64,000 bases of DNA from Bacteroides sp. 519 (lineage in GTDB: Bacteria > Bacteroidota > Bacteroidia > Bacteroidales > Bacteroidaceae): contig NZ_QVMJ01000011.1 of assembly GCF_010500955.1 (NCBI RefSeq), positions 62,001-126,000 of the forward strand. Direction: 5' to 3'. The number at the start of each line of letters is the position of its first letter. Positions within the stretch are counted from its first letter, which is position 1. The notes below the pieces were generated by a model. The model saw only the letters and a list, made by a program, of their open reading frames with translations, ran no database searches and was not told the DNA's origin. Shown in pieces: positions 9,772-18,333 of this stretch. A program made the position numbers and the translations under genes.

Positions 9772-9853
9772 GAATTAAAAATTAAGAATTAAGAATTGGT
9801 ACTGTGTCACATCTACTTAATTCTTAATTCCTAATTCTTAATTCTTAATTCTT
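9763..9853. repeat. inverted repeat with ttaagaa words
   Basis: The arms repeat aagaatta and taattctt four to five times around the loop ggtactgtgtcacatctac. The left arm overlaps the end of the desulfidase gene and the right arm touches the stop side of the slyD-like gene, so it may also end transcription in both directions. Confidence 0.85.
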
Positions 9854-10438
9854 TTAATGGCATCCGCCGCAGCCACCATGATCGTGTCCACAACCTTCGT
9901 CGTCGCAGTCACCGTCACAGCTACCACATCCGCATCCGCCTTCGTTGGTCATCATGTTGATCATGCCTTGCACTTCTTCGGGAGTAGCAACGCGGTTTTC
10001 AACAACTTCACCGGCGAAAAACAGATCGGCTCCTGCTAGTGGGTGGTTCATATCCATTACCACTACATCTGCTTTTACTTCAAGAACGGTACCATTTAAA
10101 CGTTGGCCTTCGGCATTCATTAATGGCACAACTTTACCTTCCTGAATCATTTCAGAATCGAAACGACCATCAATAATGAATATATCTTTTGGAAGATCAA
10201 TCACATGTTCTTCGAAATACTCTCCGTAAGCTTCAAGAGAAGGTATAGTAAATTCAAATTTATCTCCCGGATTAAGATTGATTATTTGTTCTTCGAAAGT
10301 TTCCAAAGTAGTTCCCAATCCCGAAATAAACTGGAATGGGTGCTCAGCAGTTGCTTCTTCTATAAAATCTTTCTCTTCATCCTCCACCGCATATAGCTTA
10401 TAAGCCACTGTGATGTACTTGTTTGGTTTTGTTTCCAT
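9854..10438 (-). CDS. slyD: SlyD-like FKBP peptidyl-prolyl isomerase with metal-binding tail
   Basis: A cytoplasmic FKBP-type prolyl isomerase and chaperone of 194 residues. The N-terminal FKBP core is split by an insert-in-flap domain (GEYFEEHVIDLPKDIF). The core closes with MDMNHPLAGADLFFAGEV, the usual SlyD signature. The last 28 residues are Gly, Cys, His and Asp, with seven Cys and three His. This tail resembles the nickel-binding tail of E. coli SlyD, which delivers Ni to hydrogenase. It is read leftward alone, with a -7 box at 10471-10478. Confidence 0.9.
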   Translation of the reverse strand: METKPNKYITVAYKLYAVEDEEKDFIEEATAEHPFQFISGLGTTLETFEEQIINLNPGDKFEFTIPSLEAYGEYFEEHVIDLPKDIFIIDGRFDSEMIQEGKVVPLMNAEGQRLNGTVLEVKADVVVMDMNHPLAGADLFFAGEVVENRVATPEEVQGMINMMTNEGGCGCGSCDGDCDDEGCGHDHGGCGGCH

Positions 10439-10470
10439 TGATTTGTTATAATGTAATTAATAAGAATAAG

Positions 10471-10478
10471 CAAAGATA
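10471..10478 (-). promoter_or_regulatory. -7 box of the slyD-like gene
   Basis: TATCTTTG on the minus strand, 33 bases ahead of the start codon. No -33 match is evident. Confidence 0.5.
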
Positions 10479-10489
10479 GGATTTTTTTT

Positions 10490-10543
10490 ATTAGTAGCTA
10501 CTAACTACTATCTACTAACTACTGTAACTACTAACTACTAACC
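10490..10543. repeat. tandem tactaac-type words
   Basis: The word ctactaact is repeated about six times with small changes. No complementary arm is present, so it looks like half of one of the inverted repeats. The same words occur near 30054-30171. Confidence 0.6.
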
Positions 10544-10600
10544 AAAACTCCCTATTTTCTTACGAATATCTATTAATTGGAGTTTTTTTTATTCAATTTG

Positions 10601-10631
10601 TTTGGAGATTATGAAAAAGGCCTTACCTTTG
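10601..10631 (+). promoter_or_regulatory. promoter of the ilv operon
   Basis: TTTG at 10601-10604, 19 bases, then TACCTTTG at 10624-10631. This is a full match to the Bacteroides -33/-7 consensus, placed 22 bases before the leader peptide start. Confidence 0.8.
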
Positions 10632-10653
10632 TATCATATTCAAGAAATGAAAC

Positions 10654-10725
10654 ATGAATAATTATACTCTACATAATCTATCTCTAGTCATTATTAGCCT
10701 TGTGGTGGTCGAGCCAGGAGAGTGA
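10654..10725 (+). CDS. ilv operon leader peptide
   Basis: A 23-codon frame that begins MNNYTLHNLSLVII and ends in a run of Val followed by EPGE and TGA. Of its codons four are Leu, four Val and two Ile, concentrated in residues 6-19. That is what a ribosome-stalling leader for branched-chain amino acids needs. It lies just after a full promoter and just before an attenuator hairpin pair. No protein function is expected for the peptide itself. Confidence 0.85.
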   Translation: MNNYTLHNLSLVIISLVVVEPGE

Positions 10726-10802
10726 GAAAGGTTGTGTGCGTATATTGTTATATGTATAAAGATATAAATGAAGCCTTTCTCATATTTGAGAGAGGCTTTT
10801 TT
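10723..10802 (+). promoter_or_regulatory. transcription attenuator of the ilv operon
   Basis: The terminator stem is 10772-10781 with 10788-10797 (10 bp, one G-U) followed by six T. The bases tgagaaagg at 10723-10731 overlap the leader stop codon and are perfectly complementary to 10774-10782, so they form an alternative antiterminator. A ribosome stalled on the Leu/Ile/Val codons leaves 10723-10731 free and allows read-through. One that reaches the stop codon covers it and lets the terminator form. The pairing is seen directly; the mechanism is inferred from the enterobacterial ilv and leu model. Confidence 0.85.
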
Positions 10803-10820
10803 GATTAATCAAGAAGAGTT

Positions 10821-12620
10821 ATGAAAAATCAGTTACGCAGTTCGCAAAGTACACAAGGTAGAAGAATGGCAGGAGCCCGCGCTTTATGGGGAGCCAACGG
10901 TATGAAAAAAGAACAGATGGGGAAACCCATTATTGCTATCGTCAACTCTTTTACCCAATTTGTGCCGGGACACGTTCATTTGCACCAGATAGGGCAACAA
11001 GTAAAAGCCGAGATTGAAAAACTAGGTTGCTTTGCTGCTGAATTCAACACCATTGCCATAGACGACGGAATTGCCATGGGGCACGACGGAATGCTATACT
11101 CACTGCCCTCGCGCGATATTATTGCCGACAGCGTTGAGTATATGGTAAATGCCCACAAAGCAGATGCAATGATATGTATTAGTAACTGTGATAAAATAAC
11201 TCCGGGCATGCTGATGGCTGCCATGCGCTTAAACATTCCTGCTGTATTTGTATCCGGTGGACCTATGGAAGCCGGCAAACTCAATGGTCAGCAACTGGAT
11301 TTAATTGATGCCATGTATAAATCGGCCGACGAAACAGTGAGCGATGAAGAGGTTGCACAAATCGAAGCAAGCGCCTGTCCAACTTGTGGAAGTTGCTCGG
11401 GGATGTTTACTGCAAACTCTATGAACTGCCTTAACGAAGCAATCGGTTTGGCACTTCCCGGAAACGGAACAATAGTGGCAACACACGTTAATCGCACCCA
11501 GTTATTTAAGGATGCCGCTAAGTTAATTGTTGAAAACGCTTATAAATATTACCGCGATGGCGATGAGAGCATTCTGCCGCGAAGCATAGCAACCCGTGCT
11601 GCTTTTCTTAATTCAATGACACTTGATATTGCCATGGGAGGCTCAACCAATACCGTGCTTCATTTGTTGGCAATAGCCCACGAAGCCGAGGTTGATTTTA
11701 CAATGGATGATATTGATATGCTGTCGCGCCAAACACCTTGTCTTTGCAAAGTTGCTCCCAACACTCAAAAATATCACATTCAGGATGTTAACCGCGCTGG
11801 CGGTATTCTGGGAATAATGAGCGAATTGGCCAAAGCCGGTTTAATTGATACAACCGTTCGCCGTGTAGACGGTATGCGCCTGGGCGAAACATTAGCCAAA
11901 TATGATGTAACAGGTCAGCCATGTGCAGATGCTGAAAGAATCTACAAAAGTGCTCCTGCCGGAAAGTTTAATCTGGTAATGGGTTCGCAAGATTCATCCT
12001 ATAAAGAACTTGATACCGATCGTGCCGATGGATGTATCCGGAACATTGATAACGCTTACTCAGCCGATGGAGGATTGGCTGTATTGAAAGGTAATATTGC
12101 ACAAGATGGCTGTGTAGTGAAAACTGCCGGAGTAGACGAAAGCATCTGGAAGTTTGCCGGACCAGCCAAAGTATTCGATTCGCAAGAAGCCGCCTGCGAA
12201 GGAATATTGAGGGGCAAAGTCGTCAGTGGCGATGTCGTCGTCATTGCACACGAAGGCCCTAAAGGCGGACCGGGTATGCAGGAAATGCTATATCCAACAT
12301 CGTATATCAAATCCCGTCATTTAGGCAAAGAGTGTGCATTAATAACCGACGGACGTTTTAGCGGAGGTACATCCGGATTGAGTATCGGCCATATATCACC
12401 CGAAGCAGCAGCCGGAGGTAATATCGGAAAGATTCAGGACGGCGATATCATCGAAATAAATATTCCCGAGAGAACAATCAATGTAAAACTTACCAATGAG
12501 GAACTAGCCGCCCGCCCGATGACTCCCGTAACACGGGATCGTAAGGTACCTAAAAGCCTGAAAGCTTATGCAAGTATGGTAAGCTCGGCTGATAAAGGAG
12601 CAGTAAGAATCATTGAATAA
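10821..12620 (+). CDS. ilvD: dihydroxy-acid dehydratase
   Basis: IlvD removes water from dihydroxy acids in valine and isoleucine synthesis, giving the 2-oxo acids. It is a cytoplasmic Fe-S enzyme. At 599 residues it has normal length. Cluster-binding segments are visible: [12 protein letters not shown] near residue 120 and [18 protein letters not shown] near 190. The C-terminal segment has [21 protein letters not shown]. It is the first enzyme gene of the ilv operon and is controlled by the attenuator just upstream. The next gene, ilvB, follows after 122 bases filled by an inverted repeat. Confidence 0.97.
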   Translation: MKNQLRSSQSTQGRRMAGARALWGANGMKKEQMGKPIIAIVNSFTQFVPGHVHLHQIGQQVKAEIEKLGCFAAEFNTIAIDDGIAMGHDGMLYSLPSRDIIADSVEYMVNAHKADAMICISNCDKITPGMLMAAMRLNIPAVFVSGGPMEAGKLNGQQLDLIDAMYKSADETVSDEEVAQIEASACPTCGSCSGMFTANSMNCLNEAIGLALPGNGTIVATHVNRTQLFKDAAKLIVENAYKYYRDGDESILPRSIATRAAFLNSMTLDIAMGGSTNTVLHLLAIAHEAEVDFTMDDIDMLSRQTPCLCKVAPNTQKYHIQDVNRAGGILGIMSELAKAGLIDTTVRRVDGMRLGETLAKYDVTGQPCADAERIYKSAPAGKFNLVMGSQDSSYKELDTDRADGCIRNIDNAYSADGGLAVLKGNIAQDGCVVKTAGVDESIWKFAGPAKVFDSQEAACEGILRGKVVSGDVVVIAHEGPKGGPGMQEMLYPTSYIKSRHLGKECALITDGRFSGGTSGLSIGHISPEAAAGGNIGKIQDGDIIEINIPERTINVKLTNEELAARPMTPVTRDRKVPKSLKAYASMVSSADKGAVRIIE

Positions 12621-12630
12621 ATTAATATTG

Positions 12631-12725
12631 AACACACAGAGACACAGAGGCACAGAGATTTTAATTTCCAGGCCTGTAAAAGTCTCATGAAGTTTAAAAA
12701 CTCTGTGCCTCTGTGTCTCTGTGTT
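12631..12725. repeat. inverted repeat with cacagag words
   Basis: The arms repeat cacagag three to four times (right arm ctctgtg). The loop is aggcctgtaaaagtctcatg, without the ATGCNGCAT apex. It sits between ilvD and ilvB inside the operon, so a 30-base stem would form in the message. Confidence 0.85.
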
Positions 12726-12742
12726 CCAAAAAATATAATTTT

Positions 12743-14440
12743 ATGAACAAACAAAATATAACTGGAGCCGAAGCTTTGATGCGGGCACTGGAACATCATA
12801 ATGTAAAGAATATCTTTGGTTATCCGGGTGGTACAATTATGCCGGTATTTGATGCATTATACGACCACAAAGATAAACTGAATCATATATTGGTTCGTCA
12901 TGAACAGGGAGCAGCACACGCAGCACAAGGATATGCCCGTGCATCGGGCGAAGTTGGTGTATGTCTTGTAACCAGCGGACCGGGAGCCACCAATACCATT
13001 ACCGGTATAGCTGATGCCATGATGGATAGCACACCGATGGTAGTAATTGCCGGACAGGTAGCTACATCTTTTCTGGGAACAGACTTCTTTCAGGAAGTTG
13101 ATTTGGTAGGTGTTACCCAACCCATCTCTAAGTGGAGTTATCAGATACGTAGTGCAGAAGATGTAGCCTGGGCAGTAGCACGTGCCTTTTATATAGCAAA
13201 GAGTGGTCGGCCGGGTCCGGTTGTGCTCGACTTTGCAAAGAATGCACAAGTAGAAAAGGTTGACTATGAACCCATGCTACTTGATTATATACGTAGCTAT
13301 GATCCCGATCCAACAATTGATGATGCACAACTACAAGCAGCAGTCCAATTAATAAACACTGCCGAGAAACCATTTGTATTGGTTGGTCAGGGAGTTGAAT
13401 TAGGAAATGCACAAAAAGAATTAGCAGCCTTTTTAGAAAAAGCAGATATCCCTTGTGGATGCACAATGCTTGGGCTTTCGGCCATTCCAACCGATCATTC
13501 GCTGAATAAAGGAATGCTGGGAATGCATGGAAATCTGGCTCCGAATATAAAAACAAACCAATGCGATGTGTTAATAGCTGTTGGTATGCGTTTTAGCGAC
13601 CGTGTTACCGGCAAATTGAGTACGTATGCCAAGCAAGCTAAAATTATTCATCTGGATATTGACCCTTCCGAGATAGATAAAAACGTAAAAGTAGATGTTC
13701 CACTTCTGGGTAATTGCAAAAAAACGTTGGCTCAACTTACTGAGCTAATCAACCCTAAAAAGAATACGGAATGGCTCAATAGCTTCGAAGAGTATGCAAA
13801 GAGAGAGTACGAACGGGTGATTGAAAAAGAAATTCATCCCAAAGAAGGACCACTCAATATGGGCGAGGTAGTTCGGGCAGTAAGCGAGGCTACTCATAAC
13901 GAATCTGTTTTGGTAACCGATGTAGGACAAAACCAGTTAATGGCTGCACGTTATTTTAAATATACTAAAAACCGGAGCATCATAACATCGGGTGGCGCAG
14001 GTACAATGGGATTTTCGCTTCCGGCAGCAATCGGTGCAACATTTGGAGCACCCAACCGTACTATCTGTTCGTTTATGGGCGATGGTGGTTTGCAAATGAA
14101 TATTCAGGAGCTGGGTACAGTAATGGAACAAAAAGCACCGGTTAAAATAATCTTGCTGAATAATAACTTTTTAGGCAATGTACGCCAGTGGCAAGCCATG
14201 TTTTTCGATCGCAGGTATTCGTTTACACCCATGATGAATCCTGATTATATGAAGATTGCCGAAGCGTATGGTATACCTTCGCGCCGGGTGAAAAAGCGTG
14301 AGGATTTGCAAGATGCCATCCGCGAAATGCTTGAAACCGATGGCCCCTTCCTGTTGGAAGCTCTTGTGGTTGAAGAAGGAAATGTATTACCAATGTGTCC
14401 TCCGGGAGGTTCGGTAAACGAAATGTTGTTAGATTGTTAA
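12743..14440 (+). CDS. ilvB: acetolactate synthase large subunit
   Basis: The catalytic ThDP- and FAD-dependent subunit that joins two pyruvates, or pyruvate and 2-oxobutyrate, in branched-chain amino acid synthesis. 566 residues from the ATG at 12743 (MNKQNITGAEAL); an in-frame ATG 30 bases upstream lies in the inverted repeat and is rejected. Motifs are VRHEQGAAHAAQGYAR with the catalytic Glu, TSGPGATNTITGIADA, and the ThDP motif GDGGLQMN through NNNFLGNVRQWQ. It pairs with the small subunit encoded 92 bases downstream. Confidence 0.97.
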   Translation: MNKQNITGAEALMRALEHHNVKNIFGYPGGTIMPVFDALYDHKDKLNHILVRHEQGAAHAAQGYARASGEVGVCLVTSGPGATNTITGIADAMMDSTPMVVIAGQVATSFLGTDFFQEVDLVGVTQPISKWSYQIRSAEDVAWAVARAFYIAKSGRPGPVVLDFAKNAQVEKVDYEPMLLDYIRSYDPDPTIDDAQLQAAVQLINTAEKPFVLVGQGVELGNAQKELAAFLEKADIPCGCTMLGLSAIPTDHSLNKGMLGMHGNLAPNIKTNQCDVLIAVGMRFSDRVTGKLSTYAKQAKIIHLDIDPSEIDKNVKVDVPLLGNCKKTLAQLTELINPKKNTEWLNSFEEYAKREYERVIEKEIHPKEGPLNMGEVVRAVSEATHNESVLVTDVGQNQLMAARYFKYTKNRSIITSGGAGTMGFSLPAAIGATFGAPNRTICSFMGDGGLQMNIQELGTVMEQKAPVKIILLNNNFLGNVRQWQAMFFDRRYSFTPMMNPDYMKIAEAYGIPSRRVKKREDLQDAIREMLETDGPFLLEALVVEEGNVLPMCPPGGSVNEMLLDC

Positions 14441-14442
14441 TA

Positions 14443-14527
14443 ATGTGCTAATATGCTAATGTGCCAATGTGGCAATTAGCTGCGCACAGATTTAATCATT
14501 TATTAATTCATTAATATTGGCACATTA
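14443..14527. repeat. imperfect inverted repeat between ilvB and ilvH
   Basis: Left words tgctaatatgctaatgtgcc and right words ttaatattggcacatta are partly complementary. It is more decayed than the other inverted repeats and lacks the ATGCNGCAT apex. Confidence 0.5.
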
Positions 14528-14532
14528 AAATC

Positions 14533-15102
14533 ATGGATAAAACATTATATACTTTAATCGTTCATTCGGAAAATATCGCAGGTTTGCTTAATCAGGTAAC
14601 CGCAGTATTTACACGCCGTCAGCTTAATATTGAAAGCTTAAATGTTTCGGCATCATCTATAAAAGGTGTTCATAAATATACCATTACAACATGGGCAACC
14701 AAAGATATTATAGAGAAAGTAGTAAAGCAGATAGAAAGAAAAATAGATGTAGTACAGGCAAACTATTTCACTGACGATGAAATCTATTTTCATGAAATCG
14801 CTCTTTATAAATTGCACACAGCTAAGTTTCAGGAAACCCCAATGGCTTCCAAGCTTATCAGGAAATATAATGCACGCATTGTAGAGGTTAATCCTGTGTT
14901 TTCGGTAGTAGAGAAGAATGGCATGAGCGAGGAAATTACTGCTATGTATGACGAGTTACGCGCTTTAGACTGTGTTTTACAGTTTGTGCGTTCCGGACGT
15001 GTAGCTATTACTACCAGTTCATTCGAACGGGTAAATGAATACCTCACCATGCGCGAGGAGAAATATCTTCAATGCAAAAAAGAACAAAACGATGGAAAAT
15101 AA
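14533..15102 (+). CDS. ilvH: acetolactate synthase regulatory small subunit
   Basis: The small subunit that raises activity of IlvB and gives valine feedback. It has 189 residues. The N-terminal ACT domain starts YTLIVHSENIAGLLNQVTAVF and includes NIESLNVSAS. The C-terminal ALS_ss_C part holds FVRSGRVAITTS. It lies between ilvB and a thioesterase gene whose start overlaps its last 11 bases, so translation is likely coupled. Confidence 0.95.
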   Translation: MDKTLYTLIVHSENIAGLLNQVTAVFTRRQLNIESLNVSASSIKGVHKYTITTWATKDIIEKVVKQIERKIDVVQANYFTDDEIYFHEIALYKLHTAKFQETPMASKLIRKYNARIVEVNPVFSVVEKNGMSEEITAMYDELRALDCVLQFVRSGRVAITTSSFERVNEYLTMREEKYLQCKKEQNDGK

Positions 15103-15832
15103 CAAAGTAGGAACTTACAATTTTGTGGCCGAACCGTTTCATGTAGATTTCAACGGTCAGCTTACAATGGGTGTATTGGGAAATCATTTACTGAATTGTG
15201 CAGGCTTCCATGCCAACGACCGTGGCTTTGGTATTGCCTCACTGAACGAGGAAAATTATACCTGGGTTCTTTCTCGTTTAGCTATTGAACTGGAAGATAT
15301 GCCGTATCAATATGAGGACTTCAGTATCCAAACCTGGGTAGAGAATGTTTACCGCCTCTTTACCGACCGTAACTTTGCATTGATAAACAAAGATGGTAAA
15401 ACTATCGGGTATGCCCGTTCGGTTTGGGCCATGATTAGCCTTACTACCCGCAAACCTGCCGACTTATTAAGTATGCACGGCGGCAATATTGTTGATTATA
15501 TTTGCGATAAGGATTGCCCCATCGAAAAACCATCGCGCATAAAGGTGGGCAGTGATAAGGTGGCTTCATCTCATACAGCAAGATACAGTGATATAGATAT
15601 CAATGGCCATGTAAACAGTATCCGTTACATAGAGCACATCCTTGATCTTTTCCCCATCGAATATTACAAAACAATGCGTATCCGTAGGTTCGAAATTGCG
15701 TATGTGGCCGAAAGCTATTACGGAGATGAATTGAATTTCTATAAAGAAGAGGTTAATCCCGGCGAATATAATATAGAGGTAAAGAAAAGCAGTGGCGAGG
15801 TGGTTTGCCGCGGAAAAGTTCTCTTTATTTAA
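15092..15832 (+). CDS. acyl-ACP thioesterase
   Basis: A 246-residue double-hotdog enzyme that frees fatty acids from acyl carrier protein. The ATG at 15092 overlaps the ilvH stop by 11 bases; a longer frame from 15035 would lie largely inside ilvH. The N-terminal hotdog includes LGNHLLNCAGFHANDRGFG. The second has SHTARYSDIDINGHVNSIRY, the usual Asn/His-bearing motif. Its place between ilvH and ilvC suggests a link between branched-chain precursors and fatty acid synthesis, such as trimming branched acyl chains; that is inference. Confidence 0.9.
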   Translation: MENNKVGTYNFVAEPFHVDFNGQLTMGVLGNHLLNCAGFHANDRGFGIASLNEENYTWVLSRLAIELEDMPYQYEDFSIQTWVENVYRLFTDRNFALINKDGKTIGYARSVWAMISLTTRKPADLLSMHGGNIVDYICDKDCPIEKPSRIKVGSDKVASSHTARYSDIDINGHVNSIRYIEHILDLFPIEYYKTMRIRRFEIAYVAESYYGDELNFYKEEVNPGEYNIEVKKSSGEVVCRGKVLFI

Positions 15833-15906
15833 ACACTTAGTTACGAAACTCAGCGTTTCAAGAAGAATAAGCAAAACATTATTATAAACTTTAATTAAAA
15901 ACTAAA

Positions 15907-16953
15907 ATGGCAAAAATGAATTTTGGCGGTGTAGAAGAAAACGTAGTTACCCGCGAAGAATTTCCATTGGAACAAGCACGTGAAGTATTGAAGGACGAAA
16001 CTATTGCAGTAATCGGTTATGGCGTACAAGGCCCCGGACAAGCATTGAACCTTCGTGATAACGGCTTTAACGTAATTATCGGACAACGTAAAGGTGGAAA
16101 AACATGGGATAAAGCTGTTGCCGACGGCTGGGTTCCTGGTGAAACCTTATTTGAAATAGAAGAAGCTTGCGAAAAAGGAACAATCATTCAATACCTGCTT
16201 TCGGATGCTGCTCAGATTGAAGTTTGGCCTACAGTTAAGAAACATCTTACTCCGGGTAAAGCACTTTACTTCTCTCACGGGTTTGGTATCACCTACAAAG
16301 AACGTACAGGTATTGTTCCTCCCGCCGATGTAGATGTAATTCTTGTAGCTCCCAAAGGATCGGGAACTTCATTGCGCACTATGTTCCTGGAAGGCCGTGG
16401 ATTGAACTCTTCGTATGCAATCTTTCAGGATGCAACCGGTAACGCTTTCAACCGTGTAGTTGCTTTGGGTATTGGTGTAGGTTCGGGTTATTTGTTCGAA
16501 ACAACTTTCGAGCGCGAAGTATATTCAGACCTTACCGGCGAACGTGGTACACTGATGGGAGCAATTCAGGGAATCCTTTTGGCTCAGTACGAAGTGTTGC
16601 GTGCTAACGGACACACTCCATCAGAAGCATTTAACGAAACAGTAGAAGAGTTAACTCAATCACTGATGCCTTTGTTTGCACAAAAAGGTATGGACTGGAT
16701 GTATGCCAACTGTTCAACCACAGCTCAACGCGGTGCTTTAGACTGGATGGGACCTTTCCACGATGCAACAAAACCAGTGTTCGAAAAACTGTATAACGAA
16801 GTGAAAATAGGAAACGAAGCACAACGCTCAATCGATACCAATTCTAAACCGGATTATCGCGAAGGATTGGAAAAAGAGCTGAAAGCACTACGCGAAAGCG
16901 AAATGTGGCAGGCTGGGGCTGTGGTACGTAAACTTCGTCCGGAAAATAATTAA
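15907..16953 (+). CDS. ilvC: ketol-acid reductoisomerase
   Basis: IlvC turns acetolactate into dihydroxyisovalerate with NAD(P)H and Mg2+. It has 348 residues, the short class I form. The Rossmann motif GYGVQGPGQALNL is near residue 38. The C-terminal helical domain carries ETFEREVYSDLTGERG-type acidic residues for metal binding and ALDWMGPFHDA. It is the last gene of the ilv operon and is followed by a terminator. Confidence 0.97.
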   Translation: MAKMNFGGVEENVVTREEFPLEQAREVLKDETIAVIGYGVQGPGQALNLRDNGFNVIIGQRKGGKTWDKAVADGWVPGETLFEIEEACEKGTIIQYLLSDAAQIEVWPTVKKHLTPGKALYFSHGFGITYKERTGIVPPADVDVILVAPKGSGTSLRTMFLEGRGLNSSYAIFQDATGNAFNRVVALGIGVGSGYLFETTFEREVYSDLTGERGTLMGAIQGILLAQYEVLRANGHTPSEAFNETVEELTQSLMPLFAQKGMDWMYANCSTTAQRGALDWMGPFHDATKPVFEKLYNEVKIGNEAQRSIDTNSKPDYREGLEKELKALRESEMWQAGAVVRKLRPENN

Positions 16954-16986
16954 TGATGATCATTAATTGGTTAGTGTAAAAGAGGA

Positions 16987-17017
16987 AAAGCACGGGTGGG
17001 GATCATTCGTGCTTTTT
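16987..17017 (+). terminator. terminator of the ilv operon
   Basis: Stem aaaagcacg/cgtgctttt with a 12-base loop and a T run. The next gene is convergent and its stop codon touches the T run. Confidence 0.85.
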
Positions 17018-17478
17018 TAATGTTTTACATGTTTAACCAAAAACGAAATCGATATTATTCTGAATATTACCGCTAACGCAATAAATGTAGTGCCTATTTT
17101 CAAATCCATTACAATAATATTTGAATTCATCTTAAAGTTCAAAAGCAACAAAGCAACCAAAAAAACATCCAGCATATTCCATTTATCTAAAGCATGCGAG
17201 AATCTTGGTGCTTTGTTTCGTATAACAGTTATTGTTAGTTCAATATATTTTAGAAGAGGCATGATGAATGTGAAGAATAGAATTATAATTGCCAGAAAGT
17301 ACTCGTTATTATCAAAGAAGAATTTAACAGAATCAAATAGATTCATATCATTACTTCGGAATTTGAAAACTATTTTTGTGGCAGTAGAAAACAATGGGTA
17401 ATACACTCCTAATACAAAGAAAATGAATGAAACACACAGTGTAATAGTCCCAAGAATTCTTTTGATATCTTTTGTCAT
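17017..17478 (-). CDS. PqiA-like inner-membrane protein
   Basis: A 153-residue protein with about four membrane helices. It matches a single PqiA (paraquat-inducible A) module: VLGVYYPLFSTATK at the first helix end, then TFIMPLLKYIELT and FSHALDKWNMLDVFLVALLL, the most typical phrase. PqiA proteins work with PqiB/MCE proteins in lipid movement, but no MCE gene is nearby. Its ATG overlaps the stop of the upstream lipoprotein gene by one base, so the two are coupled. Confidence 0.75.
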   Translation of the reverse strand: MTKDIKRILGTITLCVSFIFFVLGVYYPLFSTATKIVFKFRSNDMNLFDSVKFFFDNNEYFLAIIILFFTFIMPLLKYIELTITVIRNKAPRFSHALDKWNMLDVFLVALLLLNFKMNSNIIVMDLKIGTTFIALAVIFRIISISFLVKHVKH

Positions 17479-17972
17479 TAATTCAACTCGTCAATTTTGA
17501 TATTCAATTCATTCAATATTTCAATAACAACATCTTTCGTTTCTTTGCCTGCTTTAATTGCATCTTTATAAAGACCTTTCAGGTCGTTGTGCATATCGTT
17601 GTCAATGTAATACTGTATCTGCTTTTTCAGTCCTTTCACATCCAGCACTTCTAATAGTTCTTTAACAGTCGACGAGATATCGCTAAGGTTGCTGTAATAA
17701 TGCCATTTTACCTGATACGATTTAATCTTAACTTCATCTTTAAGCGAGAGTTCATCTTCAAACTTATCGTACCACTCGCCAGCAAACTTATTGTATTCTT
17801 CAGCTTTCTTTTTCCAATCTTTTTGATCGTACAGTTTGTGGTTCTTGGTGATTTCAGTAATAAAAGAATCGTATTTGTTAAGGTACGATTCTTTTGATGT
17901 GGGCGAACAGGCCATCATCATAATAGCTATTACAATGATAAATAGGGAAGGGGCATTTTGTTTAGGGCTCAT
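17478..17972 (-). CDS. DUF6565-like lipoprotein
   Basis: A 164-residue protein with a signal peptide ending in IMMMACSPTS, a clear lipobox with Cys near residue 22. The rest is charged and helical (KDWKKKAEEYNKFAGEWYDKF), and resembles the Bacteroidales family DUF6565. Function is unknown. It is coupled to the PqiA-like gene downstream. Palindrome array C lies about 190 bases upstream. A TATATTTG box at 18013-18020 on the minus strand could be its -7 element. Confidence 0.6.
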   Translation of the reverse strand: MSPKQNAPSLFIIVIAIMMMACSPTSKESYLNKYDSFITEITKNHKLYDQKDWKKKAEEYNKFAGEWYDKFEDELSLKDEVKIKSYQVKWHYYSNLSDISSTVKELLEVLDVKGLKKQIQYYIDNDMHNDLKGLYKDAIKAGKETKDVVIEILNELNIKIDELN

Positions 17973-18163
17973 TGCTATTTTAAATTTATAGGGTGAATTT
18001 CATATCTAAACGCAAATATATGAAATTAGTTTAAAGTATGTGTCTATTAATAATGGTATTTTTATCAACTTCTTTCATGAAGTTTAAATAGACAAAAACG
18101 GAACGGTTATCTCTCTTTACCCCTAGCTACAAGCTGTGTAAGGGTGTTTTTGATGGTCGTTTT

Positions 18164-18272
18164 CGAAATGCAGCATTTCGCATTGATGAAATGCAGCATT
18201 TCGTTCAATCAAAATGCAGCATTTTGAAAGTGTGAAATGCAGCATTTTGAAATAGCGTTTTGCAGCATAACA
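18164..18272. repeat. array C: five tgcagca palindromes at 23-bp pitch
   Basis: The core ATGCAGCAT starts at 18168, 18191, 18214, 18237 and 18260, exactly 23 apart. Each unit is a 17-bp palindrome such as cgaaatgcagcatttcg, separated by unrelated 6-base spacers; the fifth unit is degenerate. It fills the middle of the 361-base gap between the lipoprotein and Rpn genes. The rest of the gap shows no gene. Confidence 0.9.
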
Positions 18273-18333
18273 AAAAAGTAAAGATTTGTAGAAAATTGAT
18301 TGGTTTCAGTATAGATAAAAAGGAGTAACAATA

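Noticed and set aside
9857..10396. Plus-strand frames inside the slyD-like gene
   Set aside because: They are shadows of a well-supported minus-strand gene with the Cys/His tail.
12566..12799. Minus-strand frame with LCLCVSVCS-type residues
   Set aside because: It is a translation of the cacagag inverted repeat, a known source of false genes.
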